In this document: piece after piece, positions 1 to 6,207 of the stretch
Position numbering within the stretch: position 1 is the first letter of the stretch
Layout: each line of letters opens with the position of its first letter
Assembly (NCBI GenBank): GCA_938049795.1
Contig: CALLCD010000118.1
Coordinates: 1 to 11,101, forward strand
Source of the DNA: an uncultured Hyphomonadaceae bacterium
GTDB taxonomy: Bacteria; Pseudomonadota; Alphaproteobacteria; Caulobacterales; Hyphomonadaceae
Length of the DNA: 11,101 nucleotides
Reading direction: 5' to 3'
Position numbers and translations under genes: made by a program
Notes under the pieces: generated by a model
What the model was told of the DNA's origin: nothing
The model's database searches: none
What the model saw: the letters and a program-made list of their open reading frames with translations, nothing else

Positions 1-2
1 CA

Positions 3-29
3 TTTGACAGTCCGCCCCACATGTCAAAT
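3..29. promoter_or_regulatory. TTTGACA / TGTCAAA dyad, possible promoter or operator
   Basis: A perfect 7-base inverted repeat has arms TTTGACA at 3-9 and TGTCAAA at 23-29, with 13 bases between them. Each arm contains a consensus sigma-70 -35 hexamer (TTGACA), one reading right towards the lipoprotein gene and one reading left out of the window. The rightward -10 is weak: AAATAC sits at 17-base spacing and TATATT (32-37) at 22. The arms could be operator half-sites or overlapping divergent -35 boxes. The regulator is unknown. Confidence 0.35.
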
Positions 30-88
30 ACTATATTCGTTGATATGCTGTGTTGCGTCTTATTCGAAACTTGCCTGGGCTTGTGTCT

Positions 89-1393
89 ATGAAACTTTCA
101 TTGCGCTTTTCACATATGGTTCTGGCGGCGGCTTTGTGCGCGGGGCTTACCAATTGCCAGGCGCTCACACCGGCGGCTAATCCCGCCTCTGCCAAGGCGG
201 CGTGTACGGCCACCGATGTGCGGGCGAGCTGTGTGCTGGAGGCGGCCGAAGCCGCGCTCAATGCTATCGAAACGCCGTTCAACTGGGCCACAAGCGCCGC
301 CGAGCTTGCCATTGCAGAGGACGCCAATGGCGATGCGGATGCGGGTCTGGCCTTGATGGTCGCCGCCTTTGAACGGACCGCGCAGATCGAAGACGCGAAA
401 AAGCAGAACACGGCGACGGGCGATATTGCGCTCGCCCTGTCCAAGCTCAGCGCCAGTTCGCAAAGTGCCGCCCTCGCCACTCGGATCGAAGCGCGCCTTG
501 CGGGGCTAGAGGATGAAGACAAGCGCGCCGACATTCTCGGCAAACTCCTGACCGCCCACGCCGTGCATGGCGATGCCGAACAAGCCCTCGCCCGTGCGCG
601 CGCCATGCCGTCGGAGAGCGAGGCGCAGCAAGCCTATAAGGACAGAACCCTGCGCGAAATCGCCGCCCAGCTTGCCAAAGCCGGAGACTTCGACACCGCC
701 ATCTCCGTCCTGCCAGCTATGCAGGGCAGCTTTACCTATTACCGCGCCGTCGCGCACACCGACATTGCCGCCCATGCCATCGCTGCGGGCGAGCTGACCT
801 TGGTGCCCGCCCTGCTGGAAGCGGCCGAAGGTTTGAGCACCCAACAGGACAATGGCTATTTCAGCGCCGCCATCTTGCGCGAGATCGCCTATAACCAATT
901 TGAAATGGGAGAGCGCGACCGCGCCCTTGAATTTGTCGAACGCGCCAGAACCGCCTCACGCATCGCAAACTCCGCACAGGAACAATCCCGCTCAATGAGC
1001 CGGATCGCCACGCGGCTCGCCGATCAAGGGGCATATTCAGACGCAGTGAGCATTATCGAAGAATCAATCACTTTGTCGGAGATGGTCGAGCGGGATCTCT
1101 TCAAGAATTTCGCCCATTATGAGGCCGCAGGCGCTGCCGCATTTGCCGGCGAGTTCGACACGGCACGCGCGCTGGTGGCAGGCCTTCCGGACACACCATT
1201 TGGCTCGGCCGCCTCCCTGCAAAGCGCAGCGCAGCGTGATCTCGCCTGGGGGCTGGTCCGCCATGGCCAAACCGAAGCGGGCCTTGCGCTGGCCAATGCG
1301 ATCATATCTCCTCGCGAAAAAGTTCACGCGCTCAGCCGCATCGTGCGCTTGATGGCAACCCCAGACATGCCCGCTCTACCGCGCTATCTCTGA
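89..1393 (+). CDS. TPR-like repeat lipoprotein, function unknown
   Basis: I do not recognise a named family. From ATG 89 the protein is 434 residues. It opens with a type II signal peptide: basic MKLSLRF, hydrophobic VLAAALCAGL, then lipobox-like LTNC with Cys23 as the likely lipidated residue. The Asn before the Cys is unusual but tolerated. The rest is Ala-rich helical sequence with repeated pairs of the form AxxLxxxGxxxxAxxxl, for example around AAQLAKAGDFDTAISVL, YNQFEMGERDRALEFV and AAFAGEFDTARALV. This is typical of TPR-like alpha-solenoids that bind other proteins. A GTG at 50 is in frame but would put 13 extra residues before the signal peptide; ATG 116 would lose its positive charges. 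An envelope scaffold or assembly role is inference. A 169-base gap separates it from nirK, so co-transcription is uncertain. Confidence 0.75.
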   Translation: MKLSLRFSHMVLAAALCAGLTNCQALTPAANPASAKAACTATDVRASCVLEAAEAALNAIETPFNWATSAAELAIAEDANGDADAGLALMVAAFERTAQIEDAKKQNTATGDIALALSKLSASSQSAALATRIEARLAGLEDEDKRADILGKLLTAHAVHGDAEQALARARAMPSESEAQQAYKDRTLREIAAQLAKAGDFDTAISVLPAMQGSFTYYRAVAHTDIAAHAIAAGELTLVPALLEAAEGLSTQQDNGYFSAAILREIAYNQFEMGERDRALEFVERARTASRIANSAQEQSRSMSRIATRLADQGAYSDAVSIIEESITLSEMVERDLFKNFAHYEAAGAAAFAGEFDTARALVAGLPDTPFGSAASLQSAAQRDLAWGLVRHGQTEAGLALANAIISPREKVHALSRIVRLMATPDMPALPRYL

Positions 1394-1479
1394 GGCCACT
1401 CGCAACACGTAAAATACTCCGCCTACGGCCAACGCAGCACCCTCAAGCGCCGCCCGTCGTCCACGCCCCATAACTCAGG

Positions 1480-1493
1480 GCGATTATTATCAT
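1480..1493 (+). promoter_or_regulatory. Weak FNR/CRP-type site upstream of nirK
   Basis: GAT-TATT-ATC at 1482-1491 matches the inner core of the FNR-type dyad TTGAT-N4-ATCAA, with 7 of 10 consensus positions over 1480-1493. It lies about 70-80 bases before the nirK start, a reasonable place for an activator site. Denitrification genes are commonly controlled by FNR/NnrR-type regulators, which is the only reason to list a match this weak. No good -10 box was found after it. Confidence 0.2.
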
Positions 1494-1562
1494 AGCCACT
1501 GGTTCCGTTGTCCTTTGCTCAGGACCGTCTATCGAGACAGGTAGAAAACCGGAGTACCGAAA

Positions 1563-3200
1563 ATGGACCGAGCACAGATCATCAAATATTCGAGCATGGC
1601 TCTTGGCGTTGCCGCCATCGGCGCATTGGCCCTTTATGCCTCTTCAGGCGGGAACACAGATCGCCCCGCCAATGTCGCCGCGTCGAGCGCTCAGGACTCC
1701 GCCCAGCAAACTCAGGCACGCTACCTGCCCGCTGCGCAAGAAAGCGCAGTTGCCCAAGTCGCCGCGGGCGATGCTGTGCGCGGCGCAAAAGTCTTCAAGA
1801 CCTGCGCCTCCTGCCACAATATTGGCGAGGGCGCAGCGAACGGCTTTGGTCCGGTGCTCAACAATATTGTCGGGCGCGCTGCGGGCTCTTATCCGGGATA
1901 TTCTTACAGTCCGAGCCTTGCTGCGGCCGGTGATGGCGGCCTCGTCTGGACCGAGGAGAAACTCTATGACTGGCTCAAAGAGCCAACGGGCTTCCTGCAA
2001 GAGCAACTGGGCGATGACAGCGCGAGCAGCAAAATGCCAATCGGATTTGACGACGAGCAAACGCGGCGGGATGTCATCGCATTCCTGCGGGGTCAGGGCA
2101 GCGGCACAGCCACAAGCGAGACCGCCGAAATGTCTCATGGCAACACGCCCTCCATCAAAATGACCGAAGCGATGACCGCCGAGCCCGACGAGATTGACGC
2201 CCTGCCGCATGTCCGTCAGGAGCTCGTCGCCCCGCCCTTCCTGCCCGAACACACCCAGAGAGCCGAGGGCGGGCCCAAAGTCGTCGAGATCGAACTGACC
2301 GTCGAGGAGAAACGCTGGACGCTCGACAATCAGGGCACGGAGATTATCGCGCTGACCTATAATGGCTCGATCCCTGCGCCGATGATCATTGTCCATCAGG
2401 GCGACTGGGTGGAGCTGACCCTGAAGAATCCGGCAACCAATTCCATGGTTCACAATATTGATCTCCATGCGGCGACCGGCGCGCTTGGCGGCGCAGCGCT
2501 GACCACAATTTCCCCGGGCGAGGAAACCGTTTTGCGGTTCGAAGCAACGAAATCCGGCGTCTTCCTCTATCATTGCGCGCCCGAAGGCTCGATGACGCCC
2601 TATCATGTCACCCACGGGATGACCGGCTCGATCATGGTGCTCCCGCGCGAAGGCCTGACCGATGGCGAGGGTAATGCGCTGACCTATGACAAAGCCTATT
2701 ATATTGGCGAGAACGATTTTTATGTCCCGCGCGATGCGGATGGAAATTTCAAAACATACAGCGCTGCCGGAGCCGACCTTGTGGACTGGGCCGAGATTGC
2801 CCACACGCTCGCGCCTACCCATATCGTGTTCAATGGACGCGTTGGCGCGCTGACCGGCGAAGGCGCGATGACGGCGGATGTTGGCGACACTGTTCTGTTT
2901 GTCCATGTTCAGGGCAACCGCGATACGCGTCCGCATCTGATTGGCGGGCATGGCGATTATGTCTGGGAGGAAGGCTCCTTTGTTAATCCGCCCATGCGCG
3001 ATCTGGAAACATGGTTCGTGCGTGGCGGCTCGGCGGGCGCAGCGCTCTACACGTTCCGCCAACCGGGCGTCTATGCCTACCTCAACCACAATCTGATCGA
3101 GGCGGTTGAGTTTGGCGCAGCCGCGCATGTCGTCGTCGGTGGCGAGTGGGATGACCGCTTGATGCGCAGCAGCTATATCGGCCCGATCAGGAATGAGTAG
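1563..3200 (+). CDS. nirK: Copper nitrite reductase with N-terminal cytochrome c domain
   Basis: This enzyme reduces nitrite to nitric oxide in the periplasm, the committing step of denitrification. Residues 10-28 form a hydrophobic signal or anchor segment. A class I cytochrome c domain spans about 70-180, with haem motif C81-A-S-C84-H85 and likely axial Met158 (SSKMPIGF). The two-cupredoxin NirK core spans about 215-535. Type 1 copper ligands are H297, C338, H348 and M353. Type 2 ligands are H302, H337 and H509. Catalytic D300 and H458 (RDTRPHLIGGHGD) are present. The loop from C338 to H348 is one residue longer than in the Alcaligenes enzyme, as in some other NirKs. NirK is usually about 340-380 residues; the 545 here is explained by the haem domain. 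GGAG at 1551-1554, 8 bases before ATG, fixes the start. The stop overlaps nirV. The domain likely acts as a tethered electron donor (inference). Confidence 0.96.
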   Translation: MDRAQIIKYSSMALGVAAIGALALYASSGGNTDRPANVAASSAQDSAQQTQARYLPAAQESAVAQVAAGDAVRGAKVFKTCASCHNIGEGAANGFGPVLNNIVGRAAGSYPGYSYSPSLAAAGDGGLVWTEEKLYDWLKEPTGFLQEQLGDDSASSKMPIGFDDEQTRRDVIAFLRGQGSGTATSETAEMSHGNTPSIKMTEAMTAEPDEIDALPHVRQELVAPPFLPEHTQRAEGGPKVVEIELTVEEKRWTLDNQGTEIIALTYNGSIPAPMIIVHQGDWVELTLKNPATNSMVHNIDLHAATGALGGAALTTISPGEETVLRFEATKSGVFLYHCAPEGSMTPYHVTHGMTGSIMVLPREGLTDGEGNALTYDKAYYIGENDFYVPRDADGNFKTYSAAGADLVDWAEIAHTLAPTHIVFNGRVGALTGEGAMTADVGDTVLFVHVQGNRDTRPHLIGGHGDYVWEEGSFVNPPMRDLETWFVRGGSAGAALYTFRQPGVYAYLNHNLIEAVEFGAAAHVVVGGEWDDRLMRSSYIGPIRNE

Positions 3201-3915
3201 GCCGATGGGGATACCTGTCTGGAGCTTTGCCGCCGGACTGCTTGTTCTCATCGCTGGCACCTACCACTTTGTCACCGCATCCGCCGCGCAACCGCCATCC
3301 GTCATCCCATCGCAATTCATAGACGTGCCGATGCCTGACGGGACGCTACAAGTGGCCATTCATGAAACCACGGTCGGCCAATGGCGCGCCTGCATGCGGG
3401 CGGGAGCCTGCGCGCTCGAGGTCACGGGCGACATGGACGATGATCTGCCAATGTCGGGGCTCAACTGGGCAGACCTGACCTCCTATATCAACTGGTACAG
3501 ATCCGAGACCGGCCTCCATGTGCGGCTCCCCTCGCGCGCGGAATGGACGATACTCGCGGCAGATCAATCCACGGACAACGCCGAGAAACTGTTTGAAGAT
3601 CCGCGCATGGCGTGGGCCGCCTCCTATGACATGACGCGCCGGGCGGGCGACACGCAGCGGCAATCGGTCGAAAGCTTCGGCGCGAATGAGAACGGCCTAT
3701 TCGACATTCGCGGCAATGTCTGGGAGTGGACCGCGACCTGCGATCCGGACATTGCAGAAATCGACGGCAACGCAGTGCCATGCTTTGCCGGACGCATCGC
3801 AATGGGCAAACACACCGCCGTCCTGTCCGATCAGCTTCGCAATCCCGGCAAGGCAGGGTGCAGCGTTGGCCAGCCGCCCGATCATGTTGGATTCCGGCTT
3901 GTGATGGATGGATAA
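3193..3915 (+). CDS. nirV: NirV, formylglycine-generating-enzyme-like (SUMF1) domain protein
   Basis: NirV proteins are encoded directly after nirK in many denitrifiers and have an FGE-sulfatase (SUMF1) fold; their role is not settled. This 240-residue protein has a hydrophobic export signal at about 9-30 with a possible cleavage after ASA. Fold landmarks follow: ETTVGQW near 58-64, RLPSRAEW at 111-118, NGLFDIRGNVWEWT at 167-180 and HVGFRLV at 231-237. The RGGSW stretch and paired catalytic cysteines of true formylglycine-generating enzymes are not visible, so that activity is unlikely. Cys183, Cys197 and Cys223 could form disulfides. ATG 3193 overlaps the nirK stop by 8 bases, with AGGA abutting it. 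ATG 3205 has no overlap and is an equally reasonable start. Either way it is translationally coupled to nirK. Periplasmic location next to NirK suggests a role in NirK maturation or function (inference). Confidence 0.88.
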   Translation: MSRPMGIPVWSFAAGLLVLIAGTYHFVTASAAQPPSVIPSQFIDVPMPDGTLQVAIHETTVGQWRACMRAGACALEVTGDMDDDLPMSGLNWADLTSYINWYRSETGLHVRLPSRAEWTILAADQSTDNAEKLFEDPRMAWAASYDMTRRAGDTQRQSVESFGANENGLFDIRGNVWEWTATCDPDIAEIDGNAVPCFAGRIAMGKHTAVLSDQLRNPGKAGCSVGQPPDHVGFRLVMDG

Positions 3916-3960
3916 AGCCGAACTGCCCCAAATCTCCAACAACACATTTCGATCACTCCG

Positions 3961-3983
3961 CGTTCAACTCTGCCTCGTTCAAC
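3961..3983 (+). repeat. CGTTCAAC direct repeat before the LysR-type gene
   Basis: CGTTCAAC occurs at 3961-3968 and again at 3976-3983, a 15-base period, in the gap between nirV and the LysR-type gene. A short ATCAC (3952-3956) / GTGAT (3989-3993) inverted pair surrounds them. It may be a regulator site or chance. Confidence 0.25.
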
Positions 3984-4015
3984 CGATTGTGATGGGCCTA
4001 AAACCCTTCCCTGTA

Positions 4016-4032
4016 GTTATTGTCGTCATAAC
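4016..4032. promoter_or_regulatory. LysR-type T-N11-A dyad
   Basis: GTTAT (4016-4020) and ATAAC (4028-4032) form a perfect inverted repeat around 7 bases and contain the symmetric T-N11-A signature of LysR-family binding sites. It lies 63 bases upstream of the LysR-type start codon, where an autoregulatory site would be expected. Binding by that particular regulator is inference. Confidence 0.4.
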
Positions 4033-4095
4033 CGGCGGTATTGGCATCTGTGCCAGTCCTCGCCATGACCACAATCGAGCCAAGGACGCACCTTT

Positions 4096-4968
4096 ATGGA
4101 GCTTCATCAGATCCGGTATTTTCTGGCCGCGTGCGAGACGCTGAATTTCACGCGCGCTGCGGAAATGCGACATGTCAGCCAACCGGCGCTGACCAAGGCG
4201 ATCCATATGCTTGAGGACGAGCTCGGCGGCGCTCTGTTTGACACCCAAAGCCGGCCGATCCGCCTGACCGCATTCGGCGCTCTGCTGCGCGGTCAATTTG
4301 CGCAGATCCACGACATTCTGCTCGACATCAAGACCACGGCCAAACGCTTCCACATGCTCGAGGATTCGACCTTCGCCATCGGGATATTGAACACAATCGG
4401 GCAGAACCGGTTCGTGGAGATTGTCCGCCGCTTGCAGGAACACTTGCTGGGCGTCTCGATCACGATCACCCATATCGGCCAGAACCAGCTCATCGAGGCG
4501 CTCAATTCGGGCAAGCTCGAACTGGCGATTGTGCCCTGGTGCCCCGGATTTGCGAGCCAGATCGAAGGCGCCGAACTTTACGAAGAGCCTTATATGCTCG
4601 CCGTGCCAGACAAGCACCGCTTTGCCCAAGCCCCCTCCGTCGCGCTTGCCGATCTCGACAAGGAGGGCTTCGTCCAGCGCAGCCATTGCGAACAGATTAC
4701 AGAAATCAGGGACATCCTCACCGCGAAAAAGATCAGCATGGAGCTTCATCTTGATACCGATCAGGACGGGTTTGCAAAGCTGATGATCGGCGCGGGGCTC
4801 GGGGTTGGCATTATGCCGCAATCCTTGATCACGCCGCCTCTGGTGGGCGTTCCGATCGATGATCTGGGCGTCAGCCGCGCATTCCACATTGCACACAAAA
4901 AGGGCCGCAGCTTGTCACCGATTGCTGAAAAAGTGTTCGAGACGCTCGCCGCCCTGCACCAGAAATAG
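4096..4968 (+). CDS. LysR-type transcriptional regulator
   Basis: This is a DNA-binding regulator of 290 residues, the standard LysR length. The N-terminal winged helix-turn-helix is clear: MELHQIRYFLAACETLNFTR, then AAEMRHVSQPALTKAI and MLEDELGGALF at about 1-48. The remainder, from about 90, is the periplasmic-binding-protein-like effector domain; the ligand cannot be read from sequence. AAGGA at 4082-4086 sits 9 bases before ATG and fixes the start. It stands 180 bases after nirV and 126 before the alpha/beta-hydrolase, all on the same strand. LysR-type regulators often control an adjacent gene, so the hydrolase is the first candidate target. A T-N11-A dyad upstream suggests autoregulation. 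Control of nirK-nirV is possible but less likely given the gene order. Confidence 0.93.
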   Translation: MELHQIRYFLAACETLNFTRAAEMRHVSQPALTKAIHMLEDELGGALFDTQSRPIRLTAFGALLRGQFAQIHDILLDIKTTAKRFHMLEDSTFAIGILNTIGQNRFVEIVRRLQEHLLGVSITITHIGQNQLIEALNSGKLELAIVPWCPGFASQIEGAELYEEPYMLAVPDKHRFAQAPSVALADLDKEGFVQRSHCEQITEIRDILTAKKISMELHLDTDQDGFAKLMIGAGLGVGIMPQSLITPPLVGVPIDDLGVSRAFHIAHKKGRSLSPIAEKVFETLAALHQK

Positions 4969-4993
4969 TTGGATTTTTCCGGTTTTCGATATG

Positions 4994-5041
4994 CTGATAC
5001 GTTTCCATTCCTGATATAGGTTTCGCCGATAGTAGCGTTTC
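4994..5041 (+). repeat. Three GATA...GTTTC units upstream of the hydrolase
   Basis: Three spaced copies occur: CTGATAC-GTTTC (4994-5005), CTGATATAG-GTTTC (5011-5024) and CGATAGTAGC-GTTTC (5027-5041). GATA starts at 4996, 5013 and 5028 and GTTTC at 5001, 5020 and 5037, so spacing is 15-19 bases, under two helical turns. The array lies between the LysR-type gene and the hydrolase and ends where the leader hairpin begins. It may be a binding array for the neighbouring regulator (inference). Confidence 0.35.
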
Positions 5042-5097
5042 ATAGGGGCATACAGAGGCCGATTCTCCCTTCGGTTCTGTGCTCTGGAGCCCCTATG
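5041..5097 (+). promoter_or_regulatory. Leader hairpin enclosing the hydrolase ribosome-binding site and start codon
   Basis: CATAGGGGC (5041-5049) is perfectly complementary to GCCCCTATG (5089-5097), which contains the hydrolase ATG (5095-5097) and the last G of its GGAG site (5086-5089). Inside this stem, after a 3x2 internal loop, CAGAG (5053-5057) pairs with CTCTG (5082-5086). A third helix, GCCGA (5058-5062) with TCGGT (5071-5075), closes an 8-base loop. If transcribed, the folded form would hide the start site, as in RNA-based control of translation initiation. No known riboswitch or RNA thermometer family was recognised. Confidence 0.45.
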
Positions 5098-6033
5098 TCG
5101 TTTGAAGCCCTTCTTGAGAATTATGACCGCGAGAGTACCGCACGGTTTGTGGTCTCGCATATGGAACATGTCGCCGAGCCGGAGGGTCTGGACCTGCTCG
5201 GAGCGCTTGATTACGACTCCAAATTCTTCGAGTGCGATGGTCACCAATTGCACTATCTGGACTCCGGTCCGGGCCGCTATCGCAAGACCGCGCTTTGCCT
5301 GCATTCGTGCATTGGCTGGGCCTACGCCTATCGCAATATCATCCCGCACCTGCAACATCATGGCTACCGCGTCATCGCGCTTGATCTGTTGGGATTTGGC
5401 CTGTCCGATAAGGCCAGCGACGTAGACGAGTTAAGCCTGCGCGCGCAGAGCGGGCGGATCGCAGCGCTGATCGAGGCGCTTGATCTTGAGGATGTCACCC
5501 TGATCGGTCACGAGATGGGCGCAAGTGTCGCCGCACAAATACCGCAGCTTTGCCCTGAACGTGTCGATGCGCTGATCGCCATCAACCCGGCCACACGCCT
5601 GCCAGAAGACGCAGGCCCCGGGCTACATCTGTGGCAAACCCTGCTGCGCATGGGCGCGCCGGAAATGGGCAGCTATGATCTGACCCAAAGTCTGAGCGCG
5701 GAAGATTTTTCCGCCTATCAGGCCCCACACCAAACCGTCAATGGCACGCTGGCGCTCGAGCATTTCCAGCGGCACATCGTGCTTGAGGAAGGCGATCCGG
5801 ATCTCGGTTTCCTGAAGGCAGGGTATCGCTGGCTCGCCGGGGACTGGAGCGGCCGGTCAGTTGTTCTGGTCGGGGACAAGGATCCCGTATTTGGGCTCAA
5901 GTCGGCGCAGAATTTCCGCAAACAAATCGGCTGCGCCGCGCGTCCGGTTGTCCTCCCAGAGCTCGGCAGCCACCCACTCGAGGAAAGCCCCGAATGCATC
6001 GAGCGCGCCTTTGAAGTGCTGTTTGCGGCTTAA
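5095..6033 (+). CDS. Alpha/beta-hydrolase of haloalkane-dehalogenase type, Glu at the nucleophile position
   Basis: The 312-residue protein has the alpha/beta-hydrolase fold. It resembles the DhlA-type haloalkane dehalogenase group: WAYAYRNIIPHL follows strand 3, LDLLGFGLSDK follows strand 4, and GDKDPVFG near 260-267 precedes the acid. The nucleophile elbow reads G-H-E140-M-G, so Glu replaces the usual Asp (or Ser) and Met the usual halide-binding Trp. The family HGxP oxyanion motif is also changed, to H70-S-C-I-G. Asp263 and His293 (GSHPLEESP) fit the rest of a triad. Substrate is therefore unknown; it may be a non-dehalogenase, have altered chemistry, or be a binding protein. GGAG at 5086-5089 lies 5 bases before ATG, which fixes the start, and both sit in a predicted hairpin. 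No signal peptide is seen, so it is cytoplasmic. The LysR-type gene 126 bases upstream may control it (inference). Confidence 0.88.
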   Translation: MSFEALLENYDRESTARFVVSHMEHVAEPEGLDLLGALDYDSKFFECDGHQLHYLDSGPGRYRKTALCLHSCIGWAYAYRNIIPHLQHHGYRVIALDLLGFGLSDKASDVDELSLRAQSGRIAALIEALDLEDVTLIGHEMGASVAAQIPQLCPERVDALIAINPATRLPEDAGPGLHLWQTLLRMGAPEMGSYDLTQSLSAEDFSAYQAPHQTVNGTLALEHFQRHIVLEEGDPDLGFLKAGYRWLAGDWSGRSVVLVGDKDPVFGLKSAQNFRKQIGCAARPVVLPELGSHPLEESPECIERAFEVLFAA

Positions 6034-6059
6034 GCGCGACATCCGGTACGCCCATCTTC

Positions 6060-6180
6060 CCTCATCCTGAGCGAAGTCGAAGGATGTCTCTCAACGCTTG
6101 ACGAACCTCTCCAAGCCCGCCTCGTGGTTCGACTTCGCTCACCATGAGGCTTCAACTGCGCTCACCACCCATGAGGCTTC
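6060..6180. repeat. Alphaproteobacterial intergenic repeat, long inverted repeat plus extra arm copy
   Basis: A left arm at 6060-6083 (core TGAGCGAAGTCGAA) and a right arm at 6126-6149 (core TTCGACTTCGCTCA) match at 20 of 24 paired positions around a 42-base loop; the mismatches are two CC/GG blocks. A degenerate second copy of the right arm follows at 6151-6177, so CATGAGGCTTC occurs at both 6143-6153 and 6170-6180. I recognise the core as a dispersed intergenic repeat of Proteobacteria. It fills most of the 174-base gap between the convergent hydrolase and rhodanese genes and may serve as a bidirectional terminator. No poly-T tract is visible. Confidence 0.7.
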
Positions 6181-6207
6181 GAGAGATCGCTCTGTTTGCA
6201 ACCAAAT

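Noticed and set aside
31..606. 191-codon open frame on the - strand over the start of the lipoprotein gene
   Set aside because: Low-complexity Ala/Ser/Arg translation typical of a shadow frame; the + strand frame has a signal peptide and helical repeats.
1394..1562. Search for a terminator between the lipoprotein gene and nirK
   Set aside because: Only 3-base stems such as CCG-CCTA-CGG were found, without a T tract, so no terminator is claimed.
1644..3260. 538-codon open frame on the - strand across nirK
   Set aside because: It lies antisense to a gene with complete copper and haem motifs; its translation has no family resemblance and it is explained by GC-rich codon bias.
3916..4095. Small + strand frames between nirV and the LysR-type gene
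   Set aside because: They run over the end of nirV or into the LysR-type start; no ribosome-binding site or protein-like sequence was found.
3979..4896. 305-codon open frame on the - strand across the LysR-type gene
   Set aside because: Antisense to a clear LysR-family protein, with no start signal and no recognisable domain.
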